Of a DNA stretch of 64,000 nt, positions 9,664 to 20,871 are shown piece by piece. The position numbers and the translations under genes are program-made. The DNA comes from Henningerozyma blattae CBS 6284 (lineage: Eukaryota; Ascomycota; Saccharomycetes; Saccharomycetales; Saccharomycetaceae). The stretch covers positions 1,426,001-1,490,000 of the forward strand of contig NC_020185.1 of the NCBI RefSeq assembly GCF_000315915.1. Reading direction: 5' to 3'. The notes under the pieces are model-generated. The model was not told where the DNA came from. It saw nothing but the letters and a program-made list of their open reading frames with translations, and did not search any database. Position 1 is the stretch's first letter. Every line of letters starts with the position of its first letter.

Positions 9664-10458
9664 ATGTCAAGAGTGGCTCAATTAGATACAGAATTTTTAG
9701 ATGGTCAATTGTATTCAATTTTTGAGAAAAAATTCAATTCAATCTTACCACAATTTATATCATCTTCTTTCCCCAATGAATGTGATTTACTTTTAAATAC
9801 CTTGATTTACCATTTTTCCACTAAAATTAATTCAAATATTAATTCTACAGCTACTTATAATTCTTCATTGGCTGGAATATCATATTCATGTTCTAAGAGA
9901 TACCTTTTCCTAATTAATGTCTTATCAAATTATATCATTAAAAAATTGAAATTACCCAATATCACAATCAAATTCTATTCCATTCTAGATTTAATAAATT
10001 TCTTATTATTCTTATCACCAATACGACACAGCACAGAGTCGAATTCAAATTTACCCACTTTAAAGCATAGATTATTAAAAGTACATTCGACTTTATCAAA
10101 TTATTCTGATTCTTCAAGTTTTATAACAAATTCAAGATATGCCACTCAACAATTCAACAATAAACAATTATTATGGTCTGCTATTTTAGAATTGCTCAAT
10201 ACATTATTGTTGAATGATAATTCTTTTATAATACCTTGGCTGGCAAATTATACATCCACTGTTCAAGATAATTCCAAGATTGGTGGAGATTCGTCTTCTT
10301 TAGTACCAAGTTGTCCCATTTGTCATGCGTTTCCAATCAACCCATATGAAGTAGACTGTTGTACCATTAAATATTGTTTCGTATGTATACATACTTCACG
10401 TCTAACTAATTGTAGAAGTTGTAATTCAAGAATTCATAATATTAAACCTTATTATTAA
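9664..10458 (+). CDS. PEX2: peroxisomal RING E3 ligase subunit Pex2
   Basis: Pex2 is one of three membrane RING proteins (with Pex10 and Pex12) that ubiquitinate the import receptor Pex5 and export it from the peroxisome. The 264-residue product is near the yeast length (271). The start MSRVAQLDTEFLDGQLY matches the family. Hydrophobic segments lie in the middle (about 80-115 and 165-190). The C-terminal RING begins CPICHAFPINPYEVDCC and continues CFVC and CRSC at about 218-257. The following gene is CBP1, the same neighbour as in YJL210W-YJL209W. Confidence 0.93.
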   Translation: MSRVAQLDTEFLDGQLYSIFEKKFNSILPQFISSSFPNECDLLLNTLIYHFSTKINSNINSTATYNSSLAGISYSCSKRYLFLINVLSNYIIKKLKLPNITIKFYSILDLINFLLFLSPIRHSTESNSNLPTLKHRLLKVHSTLSNYSDSSSFITNSRYATQQFNNKQLLWSAILELLNTLLLNDNSFIIPWLANYTSTVQDNSKIGGDSSSLVPSCPICHAFPINPYEVDCCTIKYCFVCIHTSRLTNCRSCNSRIHNIKPYY

Positions 10459-10661
10459 TCTTTTCAAGGGTTGTTGGTGTACGGGCATTATTTTTCAATT
10501 GAATTAAAATCGCGACAAGCTTTCAATTGAAAAAAAAAAAAAAAAAAAAAAAAGAATAATAATGATAATAACTTTACCTTTATCATAAGACACATTCCAA
10601 CTTTAAATTGGCATTGACAAAGTAATTTTCTTTTGTCTACTTTTTCTTTTGATAAAATTCT

Positions 10662-12920
10662 ATGCCGTCTAATATCATTAGATATTATTATAGGAAACTT
10701 CGATTTCTATCGTGTAATAATATTCAATTCTCATCACGAACAGTCTATAATCATAAACCTGTTATTAATAGATTGTCATTGGTAATAGCGAAATCATACT
10801 ATTCTAAGGATTTGCTTAAAAGCACAAACACAGGTTCATTAAGTGATATCTCTACAAACAAATCAACTACATCTAAATCACCTCAATCTAAAAATAATGA
10901 GAAATGCATTGAAAATTTAATAAACACTATTACAACTAATTTTTCAAATTCAAGTTCATGTTCAAATTCAAATTCTACAAAACAAAAATTATCAAAATTG
11001 GAAAAATTCCAATTTAGAGATTATTGGAATAATTTCGATAAATCTCGATCTTCTCCAAATATATCAAATTCTTCTACAACTAATAATAAATCATTATTAG
11101 AAATTGTCCCGTTGGATAAATTCACTCATTTTACAGAAAATAACTACAAGCATTCAAGGACGATTAGAGCTACTTATAGACGTGAACTTATTATAAATTC
11201 TAAAAATTTGACACTTGTAAATAATTTTATTTCAAATTTTAAGCAATTAAATGGAGTTCAATTGCCTCAAACACAATTGGATGTATTGCATTTATGTATC
11301 AACGATGCAATTAAAACATTGGATACGTTCATGACGGTTGATCTTTATATTCTTTATTATACCTTGTATCCTAATCAACAATTAGATACAGAATATTCTT
11401 CCAAAATTCTAACCTGTTTATCAGTTCTTAATCCCGACTCTGATTTCCATGAATTAATCAAATTTAGAGCTTTGAAAAAATTCTTTGAAACATATTATGA
11501 CAATAACCCTAAAGATGAACAAAATAATCCAATTGAAAAATTACCCTTATATCTCTCAAACAAACAGGTTTCTCAATTGTGTACAAAGGCATTATCATTA
11601 GATAATATGACAATTAGACAATATACTCAACTTCACAAAAATAATCATTTACCTTCAAAGCCACTGATGAAAGCTGTGCTAAATGATTTAATGGACACTT
11701 TTACTTATAAACAAACCTCAGTTAATTCATTAATTAGATCTAAGGAAATTGTACTTGCATATAATGCAATTCAAAAGGATTATACTACTGGTAATGTTGC
11801 AGGTGTGTTTTATAATTGGACAAGATGTAAAGAGTATTATAATTATTTGTCTAACCATGACCCAAGAATATTATATAAAGTAATACGAATTTTCACTCAT
11901 TATAGACATTACCATGATTTTGTGACTGAAATAATAAAAGAATTATCACCAAAAATGTATTGTAATAATGCACTATTATTGCCAGCAATTATAAATTTTT
12001 ATACACAGAAAAATAATATTAAAGAAGTAGAAATCTTAATGCATGATGTGAATCATTATATTTTACCAGAAAATATTAATCATGTTGTCTATTCAAAAAC
12101 TGGGTTAGATGCAATGTTGAAGATGAGATTACATTTTAAGGATTCAAGTGGTGTGGATTCTATATTACGGAAAACTAAGGAACTATATGGTGGATATACT
12201 AAAGAGTCTTATCGTGCAATTATTCAATATATGATGAAATCAAACTCGGAAGTAGAATTTAAAAAGGCAATAGATTTATCCCTCTCCATACCCGTAGATT
12301 TTGCCATTAATTCCTTCCCAATCATAATATCTCAATTATTAGATTATAACTTTAAGATGAAAAAAGTAGAATATCTACATGATGATGTACTTGAAATTAT
12401 CGATAATATGTTACACAAGGCACATTCTTATGATCCAAAATATTTTTCTTCCATTTGGAATATAATAGCAGCTTTATACATTAAGAAATTGGTTGTTTTC
12501 GATAAGCCTATCTATATGTCACGTTCAGGTTCGCGTAATTCAGTGAATCTAGAATTAGCTAAAACGATTTATATAAACTCGGTTAATAATAAGATACCTT
12601 GGTCATCAATTAATTCTCTCGAGCGGAATCCATTTTTAGCTCCAGAACCACAAAATATAAGGCTTAAAATATCAAAAAGTAATTCAGTGGTAATACTACG
12701 AACAATTGCTGGAGGTGCTCTAAAGTATTACAATAATGATATATTTCAGTGGTGTTGCGCAGAATTATATAGGCTAGGGTTCAGTGTCAAAGATTTACAG
12801 CTCACTTGGTCAATGCATTTAAAACATCAATTAAGAAGATCAACATATCAAGATAAGAATAGCGTAGATTCCGCATTAACTTCTCATTCTGTTAAGCATA
12901 TAAACAAGAAGCTTAAATGA
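10662..12920 (+). CDS. CBP1: mitochondrial COB mRNA stability factor Cbp1
   Basis: Cbp1 is a mitochondrial protein that binds the 5' leader of cytochrome b (COB) mRNA and is needed for its processing and stability. The first ~60 residues are Arg/Lys/Ser-rich without acids (YYYRKLRFLSC, SSRTVYNHKP), as in a presequence. A low-complexity Ser/Asn segment covers about 60-145. The rest is a long helical protein with Tyr-rich helix pairs. At 752 residues it exceeds S. cerevisiae Cbp1 (654), mainly because of the Asn/Ser insert. The name rests on helical character, the presequence and position between PEX2 and NUC1 (YJL210W-209W-208C). Sequence recognition alone is only moderate because the family evolves fast. 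Confidence 0.85.
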   Translation: MPSNIIRYYYRKLRFLSCNNIQFSSRTVYNHKPVINRLSLVIAKSYYSKDLLKSTNTGSLSDISTNKSTTSKSPQSKNNEKCIENLINTITTNFSNSSSCSNSNSTKQKLSKLEKFQFRDYWNNFDKSRSSPNISNSSTTNNKSLLEIVPLDKFTHFTENNYKHSRTIRATYRRELIINSKNLTLVNNFISNFKQLNGVQLPQTQLDVLHLCINDAIKTLDTFMTVDLYILYYTLYPNQQLDTEYSSKILTCLSVLNPDSDFHELIKFRALKKFFETYYDNNPKDEQNNPIEKLPLYLSNKQVSQLCTKALSLDNMTIRQYTQLHKNNHLPSKPLMKAVLNDLMDTFTYKQTSVNSLIRSKEIVLAYNAIQKDYTTGNVAGVFYNWTRCKEYYNYLSNHDPRILYKVIRIFTHYRHYHDFVTEIIKELSPKMYCNNALLLPAIINFYTQKNNIKEVEILMHDVNHYILPENINHVVYSKTGLDAMLKMRLHFKDSSGVDSILRKTKELYGGYTKESYRAIIQYMMKSNSEVEFKKAIDLSLSIPVDFAINSFPIIISQLLDYNFKMKKVEYLHDDVLEIIDNMLHKAHSYDPKYFSSIWNIIAALYIKKLVVFDKPIYMSRSGSRNSVNLELAKTIYINSVNNKIPWSSINSLERNPFLAPEPQNIRLKISKSNSVVILRTIAGGALKYYNNDIFQWCCAELYRLGFSVKDLQLTWSMHLKHQLRRSTYQDKNSVDSALTSHSVKHINKKLK

Positions 12921-13125
12921 GACAATCCAAATAACATAATATACTAATGCATGTAGAGATATATCTGTACTATTAATACAGTCTAAATAGATATACATAA
13001 TCCATATAATAATAAAATGGTATGGATAGTATATATTATACTTCCATATCAATGGCATTTTTTTCACATTGTAGTTATTAACAAGAAGAGTTAGAAATGC
13101 GTTTTATTTTCTTTCTCCAAGAGTT

Positions 13126-14115
13126 TTAATTTTTACCTGGTGGAAGTAAAGGTAATGATTTATTTGGAGGTAAGGCTTTATTTGAGAAATCTCTTACAAC
13201 GATTTGGCAATTAACCTCTTGACATAACATTTTCCTTTTATTCATCGGGAAGTTTTTCAAAAATTCTAAGCCAGAAGCTCTTTCTAACGCATTAACAGGA
13301 ACTTGGAAATCTGTTAGCTTAGTTTCGTTAGAAATTGGTTCGTTTGGTAAAACAAATGCTCCTACGACAACATCTTCACTACTTCCAACACTTTTTATAT
13401 CTTTCCCTGCAACAATCAATTTGAAAAAGTGAGTAGGAACTGCGATATTTGGTGGGTTACCAATAACTTCATAGGTTACTCTAAATTTTCCATCTTTTGG
13501 GTCTTTCTTGGGTAAATATAATGGACCAGTGACAATAAATACGTCATTATATTTCTTCGTCAAACCTCTACAGAAATATTCAAAATGTGCCCAATAGTCA
13601 CGATTAAAACCAGCCCCAACTTGTGGACTCATGTTGGTTAAATAAAAAGTATCATCCATTGCACTTTGAGAAAATTTAGCATTGGCAGCAGCAGCCTGAT
13701 GACCACGATCATAACCGGATCTAAAATAATCTTTCAATCTAGCACGAAATGATTCTGGAATATTTTCGTCTTCCATAAACTTAGAATTCTTTCTATCAGC
13801 TTTCCCTTCCCCTAGTGATTTGGGGGTTAGATGTTCTAAGACCCAATAAGGATTTCTCGTTTGTCTATTGTAACATGAAATAAATTCTTCCCGTGTCTCT
13901 AAGTCATGTATAGGACCTGGAAAGCCAAATTTAAAGAAACTAGAAGGATTTACAATGCCTTTAGAAGCTCTTTGCCAAACATCGTTATTACTCTGGACAG
14001 TGTCTGGTAATGAGGCATCTTTGTATAATAACGCGTTAGATTTGTGTCTATAGGTAGCTAAACCTACACCTAAACCAATACCAGTTAACCCAATTACTGC
14101 AGTTTTGATTGACAT
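13126..14115 (-). CDS. NUC1: mitochondrial DNA/RNA non-specific nuclease
   Basis: Nuc1 is the yeast homologue of endonuclease G, a mitochondrial inner-membrane nuclease acting on DNA and RNA in recombination and cell death. The 329 residues equal the S. cerevisiae length. The DRGH catalytic motif lies at 136-139 (His139 general base), followed by HQAAAANAKFSQ and the Mg-binding Asn in FYLTNMSPQ. The N-terminus (MSIKTAVIGLTGIGLGVGLATYRHKS) is a hydrophobic targeting/anchor segment. It is convergent with CBP1, as in YJL209W-YJL208C. Confidence 0.97.
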   Translation of the reverse strand: MSIKTAVIGLTGIGLGVGLATYRHKSNALLYKDASLPDTVQSNNDVWQRASKGIVNPSSFFKFGFPGPIHDLETREEFISCYNRQTRNPYWVLEHLTPKSLGEGKADRKNSKFMEDENIPESFRARLKDYFRSGYDRGHQAAAANAKFSQSAMDDTFYLTNMSPQVGAGFNRDYWAHFEYFCRGLTKKYNDVFIVTGPLYLPKKDPKDGKFRVTYEVIGNPPNIAVPTHFFKLIVAGKDIKSVGSSEDVVVGAFVLPNEPISNETKLTDFQVPVNALERASGLEFLKNFPMNKRKMLCQEVNCQIVVRDFSNKALPPNKSLPLLPPGKN

Positions 14116-14356
14116 AATAGAGTAATAGATCGAGTGTAAATAAGTTCTATTCTAATCTTATAAATAAATGAATAAATTTATTCAATAACAGTAACGTCTA
14201 TATAAAATATATATATTTTTTACATGCTAATAATGCATGTATTAAGAAATTCGTATTAGGTGCAAAACTTTGATGCATTTTTCTTTTTCTAATTTAAGAT
14301 CTCGGACCTCATCGCTATTAAAAATCTACTACAGAAAATTTACCTACTAATATATC

Positions 14357-17300
14357 TTAGGAAAAGCTTTTCAATTTTAGTAGTCCATCTTTATTCGAAA
14401 GTTTACTTTTAGATTCAGTGTCATAATCGGATAAGAGCCTTTCAATCTTTGCCTTTTGATCAATTGTTAATACAGTATTCAGAGTGGCTTTAAAGTTTTC
14501 AGAATCTGCTGCAGCAAGTTCCATTAATTTATCACCTGCAATTAGTAAGTTGTTTGCAGTCTTGTCGTAGAACCATATGATAAAAGTTATGCATAATGCG
14601 AACGATTGCAATATTTTTGAAGAATCTGATTCGATAGTCTTTTTTGTAAATAAAGTGACAATTTCCAAAATAATTCTAGCCTGTTTTTCAGCTTCAATTG
14701 ATATGTAAATTTGAGAAAATTTTTGTAAAATATTCTTCATAATTCGTTTACAGGCAATATGTGTATCCAACTTATTAATAATGGCTTTCAAAGACTGAAT
14801 ACTAATTGCTTGAAGATCAGTATTACCTAAACCTTCTACCAATGCTTTACAAATATTATCAATCTCTTCGTCAGTGAAGCTAGAATAACCATTTGTAGCA
14901 AATACCAAAAGGGTGGCTATTTTATTTTCATCAGTAAGTTTATGGAAGATAATCTCTTTAGTAGAAGAAAAAAAGATTGTTATTAGAGTGTCATTATTTT
15001 TATCAATTGAAAAATCTTTCATCATATCTCTTAATAACGGAAGAATTATTGAAATCATATTATTTCTTGTGTCACTTTCAAGTATTTTACCAATAATATA
15101 CAATAAGCAAGCATCTAGGTCGAATTTGAAAACACTATCAAACTTACTCACATTTTGCTGGAATACAGTAAATGCATATTTTATCAATTCTAAATCACTA
15201 GAAGTTAATTTCTCGATAGGAACTTCATGTTCTTCAAACGAGTTAAATTTAATAAATGGTAGTTTCGATGAAACGATAATTAATAGTAATCTTAAATATT
15301 CATATAACTTGTCCACACCTGACAAGAATGCTTCAGTAGTGCTGTTTTGAGATAGATATCCCTTTAATAAGTCATCAATAATGTTAACGATAACCAATTT
15401 CTCATCTTCATCACCAATAATGATTAAACGTTCCAAGGTACCTGAAACTTCCAAATGAATATTATCTTCAAATAAAGATTCTAATGAAACACCACATTTT
15501 AAAATATTGTGTAGAGCTGGTAAGACACGTTTCTTAACTGAATGATTGTCAATATTCTTAATAATTGCTTCTAAGCATTGAGTTAGCAAAATGAACATAA
15601 AACTTTCAATTTCATCTTCGTTTAAACATTCTAATATCATATCTTTATTTTCTTCTAATAAGCATCCCAAGGTCTCAACGAAATTTAGCCATACTGGCTT
15701 ATATAATTCCAATTTCGAATTTTTAATCTCTGTTAATACATTTTTAGATTGAGATGTATTGGAACTTATTTCTTGAATACTTTCATATTTGACCATCACA
15801 TATTCACGCAGAGAAATTATCCATAAATATATCAATGTGTTCCAATAGCCTTTCGTAAAGGTAATGAGTTCATCGTTTTTAGTGAGCAATGCTTTTTCCA
15901 CTATTTGTGCCCAGGCATTTAATGATGAAAGTTCGATTTTCCTTCTGGCCTTTTGAGTTAGGATAGATGCTTCTCCAACTTTAATAGTGGCATTCTTGTT
16001 TTCGAAATCACCTAGTAAATCAATTAATAAATGTGATATTCTGCCCAATCTGTTTAAAGGAGCAACACTAGAAGATAAGAACTGAGCGCTAACAATAATT
16101 GCAGAAGAAATAATATCTGGGGAACTTCCTTTACCGAATGCTGGCATTAATGCACTTGTAATTTGTGCTTCTTGCTGTTCTAAATCGTAATTTGAAGGGT
16201 TTTCTGGATCTCTCATACTCGAATATTGGGTTAAAATAAAGTCTAAAACTTCAAGACCAGTCTTTTTAATCGGAATAATTCTCATTGTAGATGCTTGGAA
16301 TGACATTCTAATTAATTCTGGTAGCTTAGAACTTAAAAGTAAAAATAATTTCTTGTTATCTTTTGAATTTTGTAATATTATAGTTAATAGTTTCAAAATG
16401 GCTTGTTTACTTCTCCATTGGATTGTGTCAGCTAAATCATCAGTGAGTTCCGGTTTACCTACTACTTCTTCTGGATTAATAGATTTTTCTTCATCTCTTT
16501 TTAATTCAACTTCTTTTTCAGTTTGTAGCCCCATTCTATCCAGCAATTTATCAACATTTTTATAAAATCCATTAAATAATCTACCCCTTGGCATATTGAA
16601 CATTGCATATAATTTATCAAACCAATGATGATCTTCTTCAATACTGTTTAATAGCCATTCTGTAAAATACTCAATAACAGAATCGGACGATGGATATAAA
16701 GCCAAGAATAGCCATGCCGTACTATCCATTTGTTTAATAAATAATTCTTTCTTTTGTAATTTAATTAATTGAGCAAATAATTTGAAAACTTCTGAAGCAC
16801 CTTTTAAAGTTGACGTCTCAGGTATTAATTCATTATTTCTAGTAAATTTAGAATTAAAATAATTGCTTCCAAAACCTGGAAGAATTGACGATATTAATGT
16901 CTTTTGGCCTGCAGTGATAAACATAGTATCATTTAATATATCAGTTAATTTAAAAGTTGCGATATTATGATAAGCTGAAAAACTTAATAATTGAGTCGAA
17001 ACATCTTCTGATAGTAATCCACTATTAACTATATTTCTATAACGATAAATATCTATTGGATTTAAATCTTTCAAATTAGGTCCTAAATTTTCAGATAAAG
17101 TGCAAACAATTTGGCTGATGACCGTGTAAGAATTGTACTCGATATTATAATTATAACGAAGAGTAGATGAACCAAATTGACCAAAATTGGGATTGGTTAA
17201 AACGTCTTCTAAAGTATTTAAAAGTCTTGATGTAACTGGTGGAGTGATTGCCAAATATTTTTCTAATAGAACATGCATAGCCTTCAAAGACCATGAATGA

Positions 17301-20300
17301 ACCACTGGATGTGGATCATTAACTAATGCAATTATAATATCAAAGAAGGAAGAAAATGATGCATTTTGAGGATTATATTTAAAAATAGAGGCAAGTGACA
17401 TAGCATAATATACACGGAAATAAGGTTCGTTCATATCGGATATCCTCTTAATAATGATATTACCATGCTCAGTAATATAAGCTTGTCTTGTTTGGTTGTC
17501 CATACCTCTAGCAACAGCAGCAATAATTAGCCCTGTACAAGCAGATTTTAATCTTGTAATATAAGAATCATTATAGAACTCAATCTTACTGATTGAATTT
17601 AACATTAATTTACCAACGGGCTCATCTAAAATTAATTCTTTCTCCTGGATAATTCTTAATGCATTATAAATAACTACACAAATATTAGCAGCAATAGCTA
17701 TACTTCTTAAAGGTGTAGTCATTTTTGAAAACATAGATAAGTTTAGATTTTCCATAACTGAATATTGAATCTTACTATTCAAATGGGGATAAACCATAGA
17801 GAAAAGTTCCATAGAAGCATCAATGACAGATGTAGTTAATCTTGGAGAGAAAATGTCATTACCTGAATATGTTCCCTTACCATATAATATAATTAAATAA
17901 TCCATAGAGAAAATTGGAGAAATTGGTTTCATTACTTCATTTTCAAATCCATTATACCAATTATAATCATTTGATGGCCAACTACCACTAATTTCTAGTA
18001 AAGAATTTTTTGGAGATTTAATACTTAATTCAGCAATACCATTGTAATTGATTTTACTTGATAATCCAAGAGCAGATTTATCATTAGTATGTAATAATGT
18101 ATTAACTGATGTTCCTAAGAATGAAGTATCTTTTTCTTCTTCCTTTAATGCATTTTGCTTTCCTGAACTCTTTGAGAAGTATGAATTATTTGTTTCTTGA
18201 AATAAGTATGGATTTGAAAAATTCTTGATAATTAAGATTAATAAAGAACTATTAAAATCACCTTTGACATACTCATGAATCTTTAAATAAACTTGTAATA
18301 TTTTACTTTCATTTACTAATAACACACTATCAATATTAGTTGATTTTAAAGTCACTGAATGGTTGAAATTGGAGCATTTTGTTAAAAGATAAGATATCTG
18401 TCTTGCAGTATCTGAGTTTAATTTTGCTCTATTCAAATATGTTAATAAACAAGTTAATGCATGATTTCGAATTTCCAAATTTTTATACAATTCATCTTCA
18501 TTTCTATAAGTAAAAGTATGAGTTAATAAAACTTTCCAAAAAATAAATAATTGTGCAGATTGCATTTCTAGATGTTGTTCATCTTGATAATTCATTAACC
18601 CCATTAAAAGAATCCAACATATAATACCTTTATGATACATCGATGATTGAGTAGAAGTAGTATGCTGTTTTATAAATGATGTGGCAAAAATCGTAATTCT
18701 CATAATTAATTCATAAGCCACATACTCTTTATCAGCTAAAGAAATTAAATTGGCAATTAATAAAGTATTACCATGATTTTTAGCAAATGGGAAATCATCT
18801 TTTAATTGGAAATCTGCAGTTAAATTTTTTAGAGATTTTTCTAAAATATCAGATAAATATTCAGGGAAATGTGATAAGAATATTTTAAATACAACAATCG
18901 ATTCAATACGTAACATAAAAGTATCACAAGTTGCTAAATTTAATAATTTTGATTTTATTTGTTCAATAATTGAATCATCAGTTGCAAATGAAGATGAAAG
19001 ATCATTTAATAATATTTTACAAAGATGTAATTGGGATAGAGTTAACCACATCAGTTTTGGATTATCTGAAATTGTTAGGGTGTTACTATTGTTGTCAATG
19101 GAATAATTTGATTTATTTAATTTAATTAATTGATTATTTTCTGGTTCTACAGAAACTCCTAATAATTTGAATAAAATTTGAGTCTTTGATGAATCACCTA
19201 AATAAGGTAAAATTAATTTATGGAAATTTTCGAAAAATCTCATATCTCTTGTTGTTGAATCTGTAGTATTTTTGTTAACAAGTTCTTCATCAAATACTGA
19301 TAATAGAATTTTCAAATAATTCAAATATTTAATGCCACTTAAAAAAGTTTTATCAATTGATAAACATAAGGAGATGAAATGTGTTAATGATTCCATGCAA
19401 CCAGCTTTAAAATCTCTTGAAATGGATTCAATGAAGAATTTTTTATAAAAATTCCAAATATCATTTAAATTAACTATTTTTTTATTAAAATAATAATAAA
19501 ATAAAATTTCACTTAAAACTTTTGAAGTTAAAATCCTTGATTGATCATTAGAAAATCCATAAACAGCAATATCACTTTGAATGAATCTTGTATAAAAAGT
19601 ATTTAATAAATTGGAAGAATGATCTTTTATAAAAGAATCTTGTTTGAAATGATTTGACCATAATTCTATCATGATAGAAATAAAATAAATTGGGAAATCT
19701 TGATTATCATTATAAATATCTTCAAAAGTTAATTTAGAAATTTTATTAAATTTCGAAATGAAATTTGAATCCATAATATTTAATCCACAATTTCTAATCA
19801 TGGAATTTAATAATTGGAATAAAGTTGTCATATAAGTAGCATGTTTATATTTATTTTTTTCCATCATTTTTTTAATATTTTTAAAGATGGCTATTAAAAG
19901 ATTTGGAGTTAATAATTTTATTTTTTTACCAAAGATTTCAAACATTTGAATTAAAATAGTGGCAGCAATATCCTTTATAGGTGAATAAGTATAAGTTTTC
20001 TTAGAATTTGATGAACTTTTCTTGGATTTGTTAGTTATACTATTACTACTATGATCATTGGTGGAATTGTTTTTATTATCTTTTAAAACGTTCTCCTCTA
20101 ACAGTATATTTGTTAATAATTCAGCAGAATCGAAAATCTTGGAATTGTAATCTTTTTCTAAATTCAATAATAAGAGGTTATATAATTGAGATAATCTAAT
20201 AGAGATGAAATGAGATTCATATGGAGCTTGATCATCTAATTGAATTAAGAATTTGAAATAATCATTTAATTGATTATATAAACTTAAGCAATCATCAGAA

Positions 20301-20428
20301 ATATTTTCAGGTAATGGAGATTTTGGATCATTTATTTTGGAAACTATAGATTCGTGATTATTTGTTATCCAAGTTAATAATTCATGTCTTTTATTCTGTG
20401 AAGAATCGAATGATTGTAATAACTCCAT
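14357..20428 (-). CDS. LAA1: large HEAT-repeat AP-1 accessory protein Laa1
   Basis: Laa1 is a ~2000-residue helical-repeat protein (HEATR5 family) that works with Laa2 to bring the AP-1 clathrin adaptor to trans-Golgi/endosome membranes. The uninterrupted frame encodes 2023 residues, against 2014 in S. cerevisiae. It is built of HEAT-like helix pairs throughout; the segment HPVVHSWSLKAMHVLLEKY, about halfway along, is a typical repeat. A low-complexity Ser/Asn/Lys stretch lies near 118-145. The gene follows NUC1 on the same strand, matching YJL208C-YJL207C. It is the longest frame in the window. Confidence 0.93.
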   Translation of the reverse strand: MELLQSFDSSQNKRHELLTWITNNHESIVSKINDPKSPLPENISDDCLSLYNQLNDYFKFLIQLDDQAPYESHFISIRLSQLYNLLLLNLEKDYNSKIFDSAELLTNILLEENVLKDNKNNSTNDHSSNSITNKSKKSSSNSKKTYTYSPIKDIAATILIQMFEIFGKKIKLLTPNLLIAIFKNIKKMMEKNKYKHATYMTTLFQLLNSMIRNCGLNIMDSNFISKFNKISKLTFEDIYNDNQDFPIYFISIMIELWSNHFKQDSFIKDHSSNLLNTFYTRFIQSDIAVYGFSNDQSRILTSKVLSEILFYYYFNKKIVNLNDIWNFYKKFFIESISRDFKAGCMESLTHFISLCLSIDKTFLSGIKYLNYLKILLSVFDEELVNKNTTDSTTRDMRFFENFHKLILPYLGDSSKTQILFKLLGVSVEPENNQLIKLNKSNYSIDNNSNTLTISDNPKLMWLTLSQLHLCKILLNDLSSSFATDDSIIEQIKSKLLNLATCDTFMLRIESIVVFKIFLSHFPEYLSDILEKSLKNLTADFQLKDDFPFAKNHGNTLLIANLISLADKEYVAYELIMRITIFATSFIKQHTTSTQSSMYHKGIICWILLMGLMNYQDEQHLEMQSAQLFIFWKVLLTHTFTYRNEDELYKNLEIRNHALTCLLTYLNRAKLNSDTARQISYLLTKCSNFNHSVTLKSTNIDSVLLVNESKILQVYLKIHEYVKGDFNSSLLILIIKNFSNPYLFQETNNSYFSKSSGKQNALKEEEKDTSFLGTSVNTLLHTNDKSALGLSSKINYNGIAELSIKSPKNSLLEISGSWPSNDYNWYNGFENEVMKPISPIFSMDYLIILYGKGTYSGNDIFSPRLTTSVIDASMELFSMVYPHLNSKIQYSVMENLNLSMFSKMTTPLRSIAIAANICVVIYNALRIIQEKELILDEPVGKLMLNSISKIEFYNDSYITRLKSACTGLIIAAVARGMDNQTRQAYITEHGNIIIKRISDMNEPYFRVYYAMSLASIFKYNPQNASFSSFFDIIIALVNDPHPVVHSWSLKAMHVLLEKYLAITPPVTSRLLNTLEDVLTNPNFGQFGSSTLRYNYNIEYNSYTVISQIVCTLSENLGPNLKDLNPIDIYRYRNIVNSGLLSEDVSTQLLSFSAYHNIATFKLTDILNDTMFITAGQKTLISSILPGFGSNYFNSKFTRNNELIPETSTLKGASEVFKLFAQLIKLQKKELFIKQMDSTAWLFLALYPSSDSVIEYFTEWLLNSIEEDHHWFDKLYAMFNMPRGRLFNGFYKNVDKLLDRMGLQTEKEVELKRDEEKSINPEEVVGKPELTDDLADTIQWRSKQAILKLLTIILQNSKDNKKLFLLLSSKLPELIRMSFQASTMRIIPIKKTGLEVLDFILTQYSSMRDPENPSNYDLEQQEAQITSALMPAFGKGSSPDIISSAIIVSAQFLSSSVAPLNRLGRISHLLIDLLGDFENKNATIKVGEASILTQKARRKIELSSLNAWAQIVEKALLTKNDELITFTKGYWNTLIYLWIISLREYVMVKYESIQEISSNTSQSKNVLTEIKNSKLELYKPVWLNFVETLGCLLEENKDMILECLNEDEIESFMFILLTQCLEAIIKNIDNHSVKKRVLPALHNILKCGVSLESLFEDNIHLEVSGTLERLIIIGDEDEKLVIVNIIDDLLKGYLSQNSTTEAFLSGVDKLYEYLRLLLIIVSSKLPFIKFNSFEEHEVPIEKLTSSDLELIKYAFTVFQQNVSKFDSVFKFDLDACLLYIIGKILESDTRNNMISIILPLLRDMMKDFSIDKNNDTLITIFFSSTKEIIFHKLTDENKIATLLVFATNGYSSFTDEEIDNICKALVEGLGNTDLQAISIQSLKAIINKLDTHIACKRIMKNILQKFSQIYISIEAEKQARIILEIVTLFTKKTIESDSSKILQSFALCITFIIWFYDKTANNLLIAGDKLMELAAADSENFKATLNTVLTIDQKAKIERLLSDYDTESKSKLSNKDGLLKLKSFS

Positions 20429-20871
20429 GGTAAAAATGATTTAGTTATTATAAATTATCTATCAATAGAAGTAAAAAAAGTAAAGTGGAAATTAAAAAAA
20501 TTATAAAAAAATGATATTGTAGATGTATATGTATGTATATTGTTTTTTATTTTTATTACTTGTATAAATGTTATGAATGTATAAATTGTGTATAATTAAG
20601 GATTTACAATGTTGTTATGTTTATTAATTTAATGAGATTTGAAAGTGAAACGAAAGTGAAACGAAATGGAATTGGAAAAAATGAAATGGAATTGAAAAAT
20701 GGGAAAAAAACGAGGCAAATTAAAAAAAAAAAAAGGAAAATTTAAGTACGAAACAATAATAATAATAATAATAATATACAAAAGCGACAGGATAGGGGTA
20801 AAAAGAACAATGCTAAATAAATTAAACTGTAATAAAAAAAGAGTGGAAATTTTTGTCAAACTTTTGTCAAT
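20429..20871. other. LAA1 promoter / 3' region of Zn2Cys6 gene
   Basis: About 440 bp of AT-rich DNA. It contains GAAATGGAATTGAAA-type imperfect repeats at about 20655-20700, a poly-A run near 20722-20734 and a (AAT)n block at 20755-20773. The 76-aa minus frame there is a low-complexity Phe/Ile product and is not called. Confidence 0.5.
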